Assembly (NCBI GenBank): GCA_001724245.1
Contig: MEDX01000075.1
Coordinates: forward strand, 1-22,661
Length of the DNA: 22,661 nucleotides
Origin: Fonticula-like sp. SCN 57-25
Taxonomy: Eukaryota > Nucleariida > Rotosphaerida
Direction of reading: 5' to 3'
In this document: positions 1 to 9,464 of the stretch, one piece after another
Numbering within the stretch: the stretch's first letter is position 1
Layout of the letters: each line of letters starts with the position of its first letter
The notes under the pieces: model-generated
What the model was told of the DNA's origin: nothing
Databases searched by the model: none
The model's input: only the letters and a program-made list of their open reading frames with translations
Program-made: the position numbers and the translations under genes

Positions 1-34
1 TTTGCTTGGTTTTCTGACACTTTTTTTCTGCTAG

Positions 35-231
35 CGGGTAATATTGAGCGCGAGAATGCGAGCGAGGGCTTGGTGTACCTGACGTACGAGCTGCTGGCGA
101 CGGCCACACCCGATGCTGTCGCCTCCTTCCTCGAGTACATTGAGAGCGAGACGAAGCGCGTGCTCGACTTTTCGGTCTCGCAGACGTCGCTCGAGGAGGT
201 CTTTTTGAATGTGACGGGCGGGCACGAGTGA
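35..231 (+). CDS. ABCA-type ABC transporter, last exon (C-terminus only)
   Basis: Terminal exon of a gene that begins left of the window. A pyrimidine-rich acceptor ending TTTTCTGCTAG (to 34) precedes an open frame that stops with TGA at 229-231. The 64 visible whole codons include a conserved C-terminal signature of ABCA nucleotide-binding domains: an acidic helix, then FSVSQTSLEEVFLNVTGG (residues just before the stop). In the family this segment follows the second ATPase domain and helps its regulatory tail. ABCA proteins move lipids across membranes by ATP hydrolysis. The Walker motifs and transmembrane segments lie outside the window, so substrate and completeness cannot be judged. The match rests on about 20 residues. 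Another ABC subfamily is possible but less likely, because SQTxLEEVF is typical of ABCA. Confidence 0.6.
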
Positions 232-636
232 CGAGGCCCTTTTCTTCGTGTTTCTGTTGTATTTATCGCTTGAATGCTGCTCAATATACAGCGCGTTGAT
301 GATGTGTGCAGAGACAGTCAGAAGTGCTGCATAGGATACTGTCAATGAAATACAATCATGAATGATGGACAGAGGCGCTTTGGCTTGGTATGGAAAGCGT
401 GTTAATGGTCATAAAAGTACATAAATGCATTGTTTACCTTGCGTGAATTACATTGGGGGATCCTTAACTGACAGTAATTCACTGGTAGAGAGTGGTACTA
501 CTACGCGGTCTGATTGTGTCATGAATGTGGGGCACTTGGGCCATTAGACAATGCAATTGAACAACGCATTTCCACCCAGCATGGCACATCGTATTCCTAA
601 TATATTCACAAATAAATGTACAGTAAAAAGATAGTC
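232..636. other. Intergenic, convergent 3' ends
   Basis: Gap between two genes that end toward each other (ABCA-like on plus, CSN8-like on minus). It is more AT-rich than the flanking coding DNA. Short AT-rich stretches around 257-264 and 598-618 could serve 3'-end formation. I see no convincing gene, RNA gene or repeat in it. Confidence 0.5.
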
Positions 637-1482
637 TCATGCAATTGTGTTTTCGAGCTCAACGGCCGTCTTGACGAGCTGCTGCATCTGGCGCTGGTCC
701 GGCGGAAGTACCCGCGGGGCCGCCGTCGCCGCGCGCGGGGCAACGAGCCCCGTCGCCTCGTCAAGCACCCACCCGCGGTCGCGCACGCACTGCAGCGTCT
801 GCTCGCGGTCGGCCGCCAGCAGCGACGTCAGGCTGTCAATGTGCAGTGACGCGTACGTGCTGCCCACAAGATCAAGAACGCGCTGCCGATGCGCGGCTGC
901 ATCTCGAGTGAGAAAAAGGCAAAGTTAAAATATGCAGGCAAAGCGCACCGTGGGTAACGCGCACAAGGGACGAGACGGCCTCGGCGGGGCTCGTGAACGA
1001 ATGCATCAGGGTGAGCGCCTGCGCGTCATCGCCCTTGCGCAACAGGTCAGCGATCTGGGCGAGCTGCGACACGACGGGATCACCCTTGACCGCATCAGCC
1101 TGACGCGACCATGCGGTCCGGGCGCCGTTCCTGACGTGGTGTTAGCCAGAGCGAAAACGCGGGAAAGGCCCGGCAGGATGGCGCACGAATCGCCTTGGAC
1201 GATGGCTGCCGCCATCTCGACGGCGCAGACAAAGTTGGCAGGGTAGCGACTAGAATTGCCGCCAGATGCCGACGACAGTGACTCTTCAATAAAGAAAGCG
1301 AGGCTCGCGCGGCGCAGGGCGGCGACATCGCCTGAGGAAAGTGCGGCTTCAAACACTTCGGCCGACATCTGCGGAAACAGGGAAACAGAAGCAGCAGGGG
1401 CAGCGTCGTACTGCTCACGTGATGTGATTGATTGCTGATTTGACTGTTTGTTTGACTGTTTGAATGTTTTGTCCGTCGCCAT
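637..1482 (-). CDS. PCI-family subunit, probable COP9 signalosome subunit 8 (CSN8)
   Basis: Three exons on the minus strand: 1482-1187, 1130-949 and 896-637 (or 902-637 if the first AG is used), giving about 245 aa. Introns are 56 and about 50 nt, with donors GTGCGC and branch-like GCTAAC and TTTAAC. Exon phases fit (2 then 1). Exon 1 reads MATDKTFKQSN, followed by a helical region. The last exon holds the recognisable part: a winged-helix-like stretch ending RGWVLDEATGLVAPR, then a proline linker and a final helix QMQQLVKTAVELE. CSN8 proteins show the same order: a GW..D..T..V.PR strand pair and a C-terminal helix that packs in the signalosome helical bundle. PSMD8/Rpn12 and eIF3k are relatives; Rpn12 also has a RGWVL-like segment, so it is the main alternative. 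CSN8 supports CSN-dependent deneddylation of cullins. Only the family is seen directly; the subunit name is an inference. Confidence 0.55.
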
Positions 1483-1704
1483 AAAAGATGGGTTCTCAAC
1501 TGCCGTGCTCTGCGAGAACGGGTAAACTGACACTGCTAATGGCGCCCTGTAGCTGAAGCTAATACCGTGCACCTAGGCATTGTATTAATCCGTTGTTATA
1601 AAAGACATGTCCTCTACTGCCATGGTCTGTGAGAACGGGAAACTGACAATGCTGATGGGGCCCTGGTGCTGTTGCTCATACTGCACACCTGCCTTGCATT
1701 AAAG
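1472..1704. repeat. Diverged tandem duplication, period about 117 bp
   Basis: Unit A (about 1472-1588) and unit B (about 1589-1704) align along their whole length with a one-base gap and roughly three quarters identity. Shared blocks include TCCGTYGYYATAAAAGA, TGCCRTGSTCTGYGAGAACG and AAACTGACAMTGCTRATGG, and both end in a CACCT...GCATT-like block. Unit A starts at the first codons of the CSN8-like gene and covers its presumed 5' UTR; unit B lies further upstream. The divergence points to an old duplication. I found no third copy. Confidence 0.7.
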
Positions 1705-2094
1705 GTGCGCTCCTTGTCTAAATCCGAATGCTCTCCAGTAGTCGAGTGTGCGTTGGCCATCGTGCTGCTCTGTATAGGGCATGGGTGTACGTGCACCGCA
1801 CTCTCGGATGGTCCCTGCCTGTTACAAGCGGTTTGCTGGCGCCCGAAAGCGCTGCTGACGCCAAAAATGTTGCCAAAGTACAGCATAGGCACTGTACTCG
1901 CCCATGTTATGCTGATATCGCCCTTCTTTTCAACGGGCGAGGGGAATATCTGACGCCTCTGACTAAGAGCCGATGTGGGGGGTCAGGTAAGAAGTGCGCT
2001 GAGGTGTCGTCGTAGGATCGCAGGTGGATTACAGAACGAACGAATGCGCAGTGCGGGGTTGAGGAGCACACTACTTACGAAGAGCAGACAGTGC

Positions 2095-2391
2095 TCAGCG
2101 GATGCCTCGCGTTCTTGCAGTTTCAATTAAACGCTGCACACGTCTAGGGCTATCAACAACAGACGATTCGCTTCGTTTTGATGGATACAGGCAGAGAAAT
2201 TGCTGTTTGAAAAAGAGCTCACAATATTTATTAATTAGATAGCGCCATCGTCCACCATACACCTTCACCGCCATATCTGCGCGTTCGTGCGATAGGCTCT
2301 GAAACATCTGTTTTTCTGCGGGAGGAAAAGGCGTTGGGAGGAACCCGACTCTAGGTACTTTCTGCACTTTCTCCCGCCTAATTTCCCTCGA
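2095..2391 (-). other. Unassigned open frame, about 98 codons
   Basis: The minus strand is open from about 2391 to a stop at 2095, with the first ATG at 2307. The reading contains KVYGGRWRYLINKYCELFF and a basic C-terminal end RRVQRLIETARTRGIR. I do not recognise a family. No good splice acceptor clearly feeds it and no second exon was found. The mixed charged/aromatic composition is more protein-like than most chance frames in this gap. It may be a short gene, an exon fragment, or chance. Confidence 0.15.
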
Positions 2392-2781
2392 TCAGAGTGG
2401 TGTTTCGTACCCTAAGCACTTTGTGCACGTCATTTAACTTCCGCAGGGTGCCCGTTAATTTGCTCGCTCCGCCCTTGACTCGATGCTAACACTGAGCATC
2501 AGTGTCTACGCTTGTAGAGGCAGTCTAGCCTGTTTGCCCCGGGCATGTAGGTGTGATGATGGAGAAGTTTAGATGCTGTTGAGGTCGTAGAGGTTGATTC
2601 TAGATGCGGTAGAGCAACACGAAGAATAGGTAGAACACGAAGAACGTGAACAACAACACAATGTGAGCCACAGAGAATATGAGACGCACCTAGAAGCAAT
2701 GCAAAGTACAGTAGGTGAGACAGGGCGCATTGGGGTTCCGTGCTGCACTGGTCCTCTCCTCTCTCTTTCTACTCAAATTCT

Positions 2782-3174
2782 CTAGTAGAAAAACTCCTCT
2801 GTCGGCAGTGACTCGGTAAGGAAGTTGCGGCCCAAGCGAGCGTATCAGAATGTCGGGAAGTCATTGGTGAACATCGAGTCCTCAACAGCATGACTCAAAT
2901 ATTTTCTTGCCGACGTTTGCAATGTGATGGAAATCGGAACAGGAGGAAAGTAGCCCCGCTCACTCACAATACATTCGTGTGTACATTGTACTCGGGCGGC
3001 AGCACTTCAAAAGTTCCATGCTAGGTAGGAAGAATCACAGGATACATCTGAAGGAGGGCTGTGTACGTAGTAATTTTCGCTTGTCTGACTCAGCCGTAAA
3101 CAGAGGTAACCAACCGTACTGCTGGGAACGAAATTAAGCAGGAGTACATCAGCCGACTCTTTCAACCGGTTCAT
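2782..3174 (-). pseudogene. Possible decayed coding remnant, family unknown
   Basis: Several protein-like blocks follow one another on the minus strand but not in one open frame. One runs from an ATG at 3174 to a TGA at 3007-3009 (55 codons, includes SQTSENYYVHSPPSD). A second, in another frame from about 3017, includes FEVLPPEYNVHTNV and meets TGA. A third begins near 2880 with EDSMFTNDFPTF, hits an in-frame TGA at 2845-2847, then continues YARLGRNFLTESLPTEEFFY to a stop at 2782. Frame changes plus an internal stop suggest a broken gene, though unrecognised introns or chance are possible. I could not name the family. Confidence 0.2.
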
Positions 3175-3810
3175 GTAGACTGCTCATGGATATTACCACG
3201 AATTCGATGTAACATTTTCTTGCTTCCAAAAAAGACTCCCTCCTCCCATAAGGGTGCGAAGTTCGTTGAGAAGGTGATACGATTTGATCGTGAAATGCTT
3301 GATTTTTCAGCTTTGGTCCAATCATTTTGGATTAAAAAATAGTGGCTCTCTGATTGGCGATTTCAATGGAAAATCTGCATTCAATCATGCACTTTTTCAC
3401 CTCCCTCATTTGTACGTTCATGCTTTTCGATGTAGTTCCTCAGTGCAAGGTGGTAGGTAGGTGGGTATCCTCTATACCAGCGTGGCATCAAGCATCCTTT
3501 TATGTCCATTTGGTACCTGATAATGGGGCTCTCCTTGTTCCTACCAATAGCCTTTTGAAATATAATCGTCCGATGATAACGTCCCTCGTGTCCCATTGTT
3601 ATCCGACCAACGAGAGCTTTCTGTGAAGTCATCCGAGACCAACACAAATGTCAGGATCCCTCCACACACCACACCTACATTTGGCGCGGCCGCACCACGC
3701 GCAACTCTTCCTTAGGCGGCATCATCCGACTCGTCTCATCGCGTGCTCTCGAACGCACACTGAACCATCGCTCTACGACACGTATTCGTGGAGATACGAG
3801 CTCCCGCTAT

Positions 3811-4089
3811 ATGCGATCATTCCAGATATGCCGACCGAACCGACGCCCCTCCATGGAGTCAACACTGTCGCTGACGCGCACTCGCGCACATGCCGACCAG
3901 CGACGAGCTGCGCGCAGCCACGGCGACTGCCCCGACCTCCTTCCGGTGCTAGTCCTGTTCCGCACTATTTTTGCGACCGACGACGTACGGGCGGAGGAAG
4001 GAGCGTCACAGGTGCCGCACCACATCCAACTCAGCGACGAGACGCCTATCCCATACCGCCTCGGACCAGCGCGGCTTCAGCAGGTGTAG
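3811..4089 (+). pseudogene. Possible Ty3/Gypsy polymerase remnant
   Basis: An open frame ends at 4089. Its last part reads FRTIFATDDVRAEEG, then VPHHIQLSDETPI, then YRLGPARLQQV. In Ty3/Gypsy elements the segment between protease and reverse transcriptase has this pattern: a short helix with VFA, a gap, H.I.L.D..PI, then an R..P/YRL block and a helix ending in EV. The catalytic reverse-transcriptase motifs that should follow (including YxDD) are not visible downstream, and no long terminal repeats were found. The similarity covers only about 45 residues, so this is a weak call for an old fragment. The long overlapping frame in the other register (3648-4124) has no recognisable content. Confidence 0.2.
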
Positions 4090-4494
4090 GGGTTCCTGAC
4101 TCATGTTTGCTGCGCGAATCGTGACGTTCATATGCAGAACCAATAGTGCGCGCGCTACAGCTGGCTGGCAGGACGCCCGCGCCAATTGAACAACGGACGC
4201 ACACGCCTCACCGACTGGTCGGTCGAGCTTTTTTTTTATAACGAACGTGGAAAGGGCGAGACGTTGTTTGTGGTAGTCTGGTCCCTACGTTTGACAAAGC
4301 CGCATACGAAACAGCAGAAGGTAGTAGATTAAATGCTGGGCGACTGGCTCGAGCGATTGTCACATAAGGCGGCTGTGGTATTAAAAGCGTGCAGGGCCGT
4401 GCGGGATTAAGAAAGCCCTGCGGATAGAGTTCCCCGTCAGACTGGATAATGGATACCTCTTCGTCAGAGTATAAATATTTATATCATCATGTTA

Positions 4495-5638
4495 TTACAA
4501 ACCTGTACACTTCAAATACTCCTCAAGAGATGGCGGCATAATGCCAAACTGCTCCGATACCTCGTTCCCTTGGTCCATGATCGTGCGAAAGTTGGAGAAA
4601 ACCGCGCCAAAGAAGTAAAACGCGGCGACGGGGGAGCTCTTAACGCGGAGAACGTTGTTCTCAATGTCCAAGGCACCGAATAGTGCGACCATACGCGCAA
4701 AGGCCCATTTTGGACGGACACGAGCGCATTTCATTGCTGCGTTGAACGACCGTTCGCCAGTCGTCAAATCTGCGCCACTGTAATCGGAAACAATGCTGGC
4801 ATCCGTCACGTATCCGGGATCGCCGTAGACAACATATCTCTCAAACGGCGGTGCAGCGAGCATAGCCGAGAGGCCACTTACCTGCTGGTCCAAGTATGCA
4901 ATGATCCCGTCTGGCGTAGTGATGCTCTGAAACCTAAGAGCATGTGGGCCGCCATGGTTCAGTCGCTGACCGGTTGTCCGTCGACTGTATGACCACACAT
5001 CACTAAACCCCCAGCACTGGTCGAGCGGGGCGTTTAAACTGGCAACTGAACTGGCATAGTCTTCTAACCTGGGCCCTAGTCTTGCCGCATCCAGTCGCAG
5101 CAGCAGTTTTTCGGCAATGGGTATGATGCGCAAAATTATAGTTGTGACGATGTCGGACATGGCACCTGCCGACCTATGGAACTCGGACACCAGGTCATCA
5201 AAGTGTACGGGATTCGCCAGCTTTCTCAGTGTGAGGACAAGAGCCTCAAGAGTTGGCACCTGACATCACTCGGTCAGCTTCACGCAACCAGCATAAGGCG
5301 AAGGTGCGTACCCTGAGGCGGCTGCGGGTAAAGATCGTTTCCTCCCACCGCAAAGCGTCAATGATTTGGCGCAACTCGCGAACAGAGAAGCGCAGTTCCC
5401 GATATGAGCGCTCCGGATCGAGCTCGTAGACCGACACGTCGAACGCGTAAGGCGGGATCAGCGGCCGCTCGATCTTGCGGTGCTTGCGCTCGGACAAGTA
5501 GTGTTCATATTCTGCAACCGCTGCAATGGCCAGCTCAGACGGTGCATCAAGCAATAAGGTGGCAGCAACTATCGCCACCATTTGCTTTTCTGCCGCGATG
5601 TCAGATGCTCGTTCGTCGTCGGTCCGCTTTCGAGCCAT
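4495..5638 (-). CDS. HARBI1-like DDE-superfamily protein (PIF/Harbinger-derived), catalytic triad altered
   Basis: Two exons, 5638-5312 and 5259-4495, joined in phase 0 over a 52-nt intron (donor GTACGC, branch GCTGAC), give about 363 aa, the usual HARBI1 length. The order matches fungal PIF/Harbinger nucleases: FSVRELRQIIDALR, then LEALVLTLRKLANPVHFDDL (helix-turn-helix-like), WGFSDVW, HALRFQSITTPDGII, VVYGDPGY, RSFNAAMKCARVRPKWAF and the closing PPSLEEYL. The first Asp (about 196, GFSD) and second Asp (about 256, GDPGY) are present. The usual Glu of VEWxFG is Lys (about 293), the GFIDGT/RP block is degraded, and the HD of GxxHDSxxL is gone. The frame is nonetheless open and spliced. Either it is a domesticated, non-catalytic protein or a recently silenced transposase. 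No Myb-like partner gene or terminal inverted repeats were seen. The ATG at 5638 is preferred as the first ATG (MARKRTDDE); a CCAAT box lies about 55 bp upstream. Confidence 0.8.
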
Positions 5639-6269
5639 TGCGTTGACAGTTGCCTGGTTCAAACTTCCCGCGCAAACGGTATGGAGAACGTCCAATCAGG
5701 AATGACCATTTTTTAGCGAGGATTTGTTGGAATGGGGTACCTGTGAATGGCATACTCTTCATCCAGGCTCATTCGTCCCAAAGCTTGAACACTGTACAAA
5801 AGAGCTGGGTATGCTATGCGCTGTTAGTGCCATCCTTTATGGATGCACAACGAAAATGAAGTGAAAGAAATTCGGTGAAGCCTTGACTTCCATTCATAGT
5901 GCAACCGAGTCGGTCCACTTTGACACCGACGCATACCTAATACGTGGAGCACAACGGCCTGCCGGGGCACCCTCGACAAATCCAGGTGTTCACTCTTATG
6001 AGGTAATGTACTCCTTATTCCTGACAGTATAGTAGCTATTCGTCTGTTCACCATCTTTCCATTCCACCCCCCCACGCTGCCCCTACGCGTCAACAAAACT
6101 TATTAGTTACGTTTGCAGCTCTAATGACATGCTTTATTGAAACTGTGTTGAATGCTGCTACCTAAACCACAGGCGGAAACCACCATCGCTACGCGAACTA
6201 TCTATAAACGCATTCATTTCGCTGAATATGCAACAAAAAGAGCACTACGTTGCTCCGATGATTGTTTCT
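5639..6269. other. Intergenic between HARBI1-like gene and LYS9
   Basis: Both neighbours are on the minus strand, so this stretch holds the LYS9 3' region's upstream neighbour signals: the promoter of the HARBI1-like gene near 5640-5750 (CCAAT box, minus strand, at 5692-5698) and the 3' flank of LYS9 near 6120-6269. Short open frames here have no recognisable content. No RNA gene or repeat was seen. Confidence 0.45.
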
Positions 6270-7904
6270 CTACGCGGCAATGTAGTCGACAGTCTCCTCG
6301 ACGCACTTGATCCCCTCCTTCTCCAGGTCGGCCATGATCGGCTCGTAAATGTCCTTGGACATGGGAGCAAGGACACCAGTGCGGGTAATCTTGCCTGAAA
6401 ACCAACGCGCACATTAGCAGCCAGGTCACTATCATAATAAGACCGTATTAAGAACGTACCGTCGAGGATGAGCTGCACGGCAATGCCGCACGGCACGCCG
6501 ACAGTCTTGGCCATGGACGTGACGCCGTCCGGGATGCCGTACTCGAGCATGGTCGAGGTGCGCGTTTCCTATTCACAACTAAGCGTAAGCAGCAGCGCAA
6601 ACAGCCAACCAGCAAATGCGCACCTTGTCGCCGTTGGCGTGCTCAATCTCAAACGTGTGCTGCAGGAGGACCATGTCACGCTCACCAGCCTGGTAGGTCA
6701 TCTTGTCCTCGAGGGTGGCGGCGAGGCTGTCGAGGAAGGTGCCCTTGCGCGGAGCCTGCGCGTCCGCGGAGAAGAAGCCGAGCCAGCTCATGCCCTTCAG
6801 GACACGCTTGCCGGCCTCACCGTCCAACTTGACGCGCTTGAGAACCTCGGCGCGAAGCGTGGCCGCGTCCGACGCGGTGCCAAACAGCTTGGCGAGGCTC
6901 TCGGGCCACGACACGGGGGCGGCGCCGGCGTCGAGGTGCGCCTGCGGCGTCTCGTCCAAAAGGCCGCAGTCAACGAGTGCCTGCATGAACTGAGGGTTGC
7001 CCTGGTAGCGCAGGGTGCCGCGCAGGATGGTGTGCGCCTCCGGGATGTTGTAGCGCTTGTCATACGGAGTAGAGTCACGGTTCGGGTAGCCCTCGAGCGC
7101 AAAGGCGGGGTACACGAACACGGGGCGCGCGTTCTTCAGCAGCTCGCCAGCAGGGATCGTGACCGACTAACAGGAAAGAGTTAACGGCCAAGGAATTATA
7201 CGAAAACCGAGTGCGCGTACGGCGCCATCGCCGCGGTACTTTGCCTGGGCAAGGATAGCGAGGAGGACGCCGCGGGGCGACCAGCTAAACTTGTAGCCAA
7301 GCGGGTTGTTGGAGCACTCGGGCGCCGGAAGGCCACCGCAGTAGCTGAGGAACGAGAGGATCTTGCCGCCCTTCTCGTGCACCTCGTTGATCGTCTTGAG
7401 AGCGTAAAAGTGGTCGATTCCGGGGTCGAGACCGACCTCGTTCAGCACCGTGATGCCGGCGGCCTGCACCTCGTCCTCGAGCTCGGCCATCTTGGGGTTG
7501 ACATAGCTGGTCGTCACGATGTGCTTCTTGGTGCGAATGGCAGACTTCATGACAAAGACATGGTGCGTCCACGGGATCAAGCTCACCACAAGGTCGTGCT
7601 TGCTCACCAGGGCGTCCAGCTCGGCCTCGTTGGAAACATCCACAGAGGCGGGCGTCGCGCGGTCAAGGCCGACGCACTGGGCCTCGGCGTTCTTGAGCGA
7701 GCGGCTTGCTAATCGCGACGGTTAGCAAATCCACGCCCCAGGGCGGAGGAAAAACGCACCGACCGTCACGCGGTTCTCGGGGCGGCGAAGGATGTACTCG
7801 ATGGCAGGGGCAGCAACATAGCCGGAGCCCAAAACAAGCACGCTCCTACCAGCACAAGGTTAGCAGCACATCCGGTCGGGGTAGCAGGCGTACTTGGTCG
7901 CCAT
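6270..7904 (-). CDS. LYS9: Saccharopine dehydrogenase (NADP+, L-glutamate-forming)
   Basis: Six exons: 7904-7894, 7845-7760, 7708-7221, 7166-6624, 6568-6460 and 6394-6270. Introns are 51-65 nt and every junction keeps phase, giving 453 aa against about 446 in yeast. The enzyme condenses aminoadipate semialdehyde with glutamate to make saccharopine, the penultimate step of fungal lysine synthesis, in the cytosol. Visible features: an N-terminal Rossmann motif GSGYVA (10-15) following KSVLVL; VTVASRSLKNAEAQ at the end of the second beta strand; VVSLIPWTHH; NEVGLDPGIDHFYA, the substrate/dimer region; SYCGGLPAPE; and a C-terminal GVPCGIAVQLILDG. The first exon is only 11 nt and carries MATK (last codon split). 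Start choice is supported by the Rossmann fold beginning at once. It lies 320 bp downstream of the methionyl-tRNA synthetase on the same strand. Nothing is missing. Confidence 0.95.
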
Positions 7905-8224
7905 TTCTTTGTCTTTCGAGTCGGTCGAACTGGACTGTAGAGAGCAGAACCAATAGAGAACCAAGTTTTTATGACGATTGGTGATTTCACGTGAGAGGCA
8001 TGCGATCAGGGCCTTCAATCAGGCACAATCAGACATCATTTCATAGGCGTAAATGCATTGTTGCAATGTTGTACGATACTGCAATGGAAGCCATGCATGC
8101 ACAGGAAAATATAGCCTTGGATATCCTCCGAACCAGGATGGTTTCTGCTCAATACGAAGAGGGAAAAATGTATTATATTATTAAAAATTCCTCGTGTGTA
8201 GAACATCGACCAGAGATACACAAA
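7905..8224. promoter_or_regulatory. LYS9 upstream region / MES1 3' flank
   Basis: 320 bp between the stop of the synthetase gene and the LYS9 start, both on minus. It must contain the synthetase 3' end (AT-rich run ATTATATTATTAAAAATT near 8171-8190) and the LYS9 promoter. I see no clear TATA box or named regulator site, and no further gene. Confidence 0.4.
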
Positions 8225-9431
8225 TTAAGCACTGGCAGCTTCTGTCTTCACAGCGCTGGCGGGCTCAGCCTCCTTGACGGCAGCAGCTTCCGCGGTCTGC
8301 TCCTTCTTTGCCGGTTCGCTCTTCTTCTTGACCTGCTTCTTTTTGCCGGCGGAACCCGACGCGGCCTCGGTCGCCGAGAGAGCCTTGGCGTCCTTCTGTC
8401 CACCGAACTTGGTGCGGTAGGTCTGGATGTCCTTGTCCTCGATGCGGGAGAAGAGATGCGCCGGGGTGCCGATGGCGTGGCCCGGCAGCAGGTCCAGGGT
8501 GAAGCGCTCCGGGATCAGGCGCATGGGAGCGTGAAGCTGCTTGAGCAGGTCGGCCGTGGTGCCCGGCATGAAGGGGTACAGCAGGGCCGAGAGAACGTAC
8601 GACAGGTTGGCCGCGAGCGAGATGACGGCGTTGCACCGGTCGCGCTCGTTGTCAAACAACGCATTGTCGAGGCGATTGTCCGTCAGCAGCTGGTTGCCGA
8701 GGCGCGACACATTCATGGCAATGCGCAGGCCATCACGCAGCTGAACACCGTCCATAGCGGCAATGTACTCGGCGAGCAGCTCGTCCACCTTGGACACAAA
8801 CGCAGTGTCCGCCTCGGACAGCTCGCACTCCGGAATGCGGCCGCCGTACTTGCTCTTCAAGAACTAAGGAGACGCACTAGTTTAGCAAAGGCCCAAAGAC
8901 AGAGAGACAGGACGGTACCTTGAGCGAGCGGTTGACAAAGTTGCCAAGGTTGGCAAGGAGCTCAGTGTTCACCTTGAGCTGCAGGTCTGACCACGAGAAC
9001 TGGCTGTCGTTCCCTAGAGTGCCACACGCGTTACTACTAGCACAGCCAAGGCGTGCACGGCGCGTACCCTCGGGCCGATTGGCAAGCAGGTAGAAGCGCC
9101 AGACACTGACGGGGATGTTTGTGTCGCGGGCATTGTTGCCAAACACACCGACGCCTCGGCTCTTGCTAAACTTACCATCCTCGTAGTTGAGGTACTCTAT
9201 GCGCATCCCATGTTAGCCAACAACGGTCACAAAGAGAATTTTATGCGGCTGCGCACCAGTCGTCGACAGGTGATGAAGGAGCGTGTAGTTTTCGCCTGTG
9301 CCGATGAGCGACGACGGGAAGATGACCGAGTGGAACGGCACATTGTCCTTGCCCATGAACTGGTAGAGCTGAACCTGCTCGGGGTTCTTCCACCACTTCC
9401 TCCACTGCTCCGTGTAGTTGGCGGTGATGGA

Positions 9432-9464
<33 letters not shown>

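Larger units (their letters stand above)
1705..4494. other. Gene-poor gap of about 2.8 kb
   Basis: In a window where genes are otherwise spaced by 130-630 bp, this stretch has no complete gene that I can support. It is visibly more AT-rich than the flanking exons, mainly at 2100-3640, and open frames are short and interrupted. Three weak coding-like remnants inside it are listed separately (2095-2391, 2782-3174, 3811-4089). There is also a small direct repeat of AACACGAAGAA at about 2617 and 2634. No tRNA B-box-like sequence, satellite array or telomeric repeat was found by eye. It could be a decayed gene/transposon graveyard, a long regulatory region, or a centromere-like segment. Confidence 0.5.

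Noticed and set aside
1608-1706. Short Cys-rich plus-strand frame (about 32 codons) in duplication unit B, considered as a pheromone precursor
   Set aside because: It lacks a terminal CaaX motif and the homologous unit A carries a stop in the same register.
3648-4124. Plus-strand open frame of 158 codons
   Set aside because: Pro/His/Arg-rich with no motif; a different register of the same DNA gives the retroelement-like reading, and neither is strong.
4391-4421. Hairpin GCAGGGC / GCCCTGC with a 17-nt loop
   Set aside because: A 7-bp stem is expected by chance in this length; no U-run or RNA gene context, and bacterial-type terminators do not apply in a fungal nucleus.
5824-6096. Minus-strand open frame of 90 codons
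   Set aside because: No ATG context, splice partner or recognisable motif; lies in the upstream region of the HARBI1-like gene.
6468-7184. Plus-strand open frame of 238 codons
   Set aside because: Antisense to LYS9 exons 4-5, which are fully supported by family motifs and splice phase.
7991-8923. Plus-strand open frame of 310 codons
   Set aside because: Mostly antisense to the last synthetase exon; the 5' part is AT-rich intergenic DNA and nothing is recognisable.
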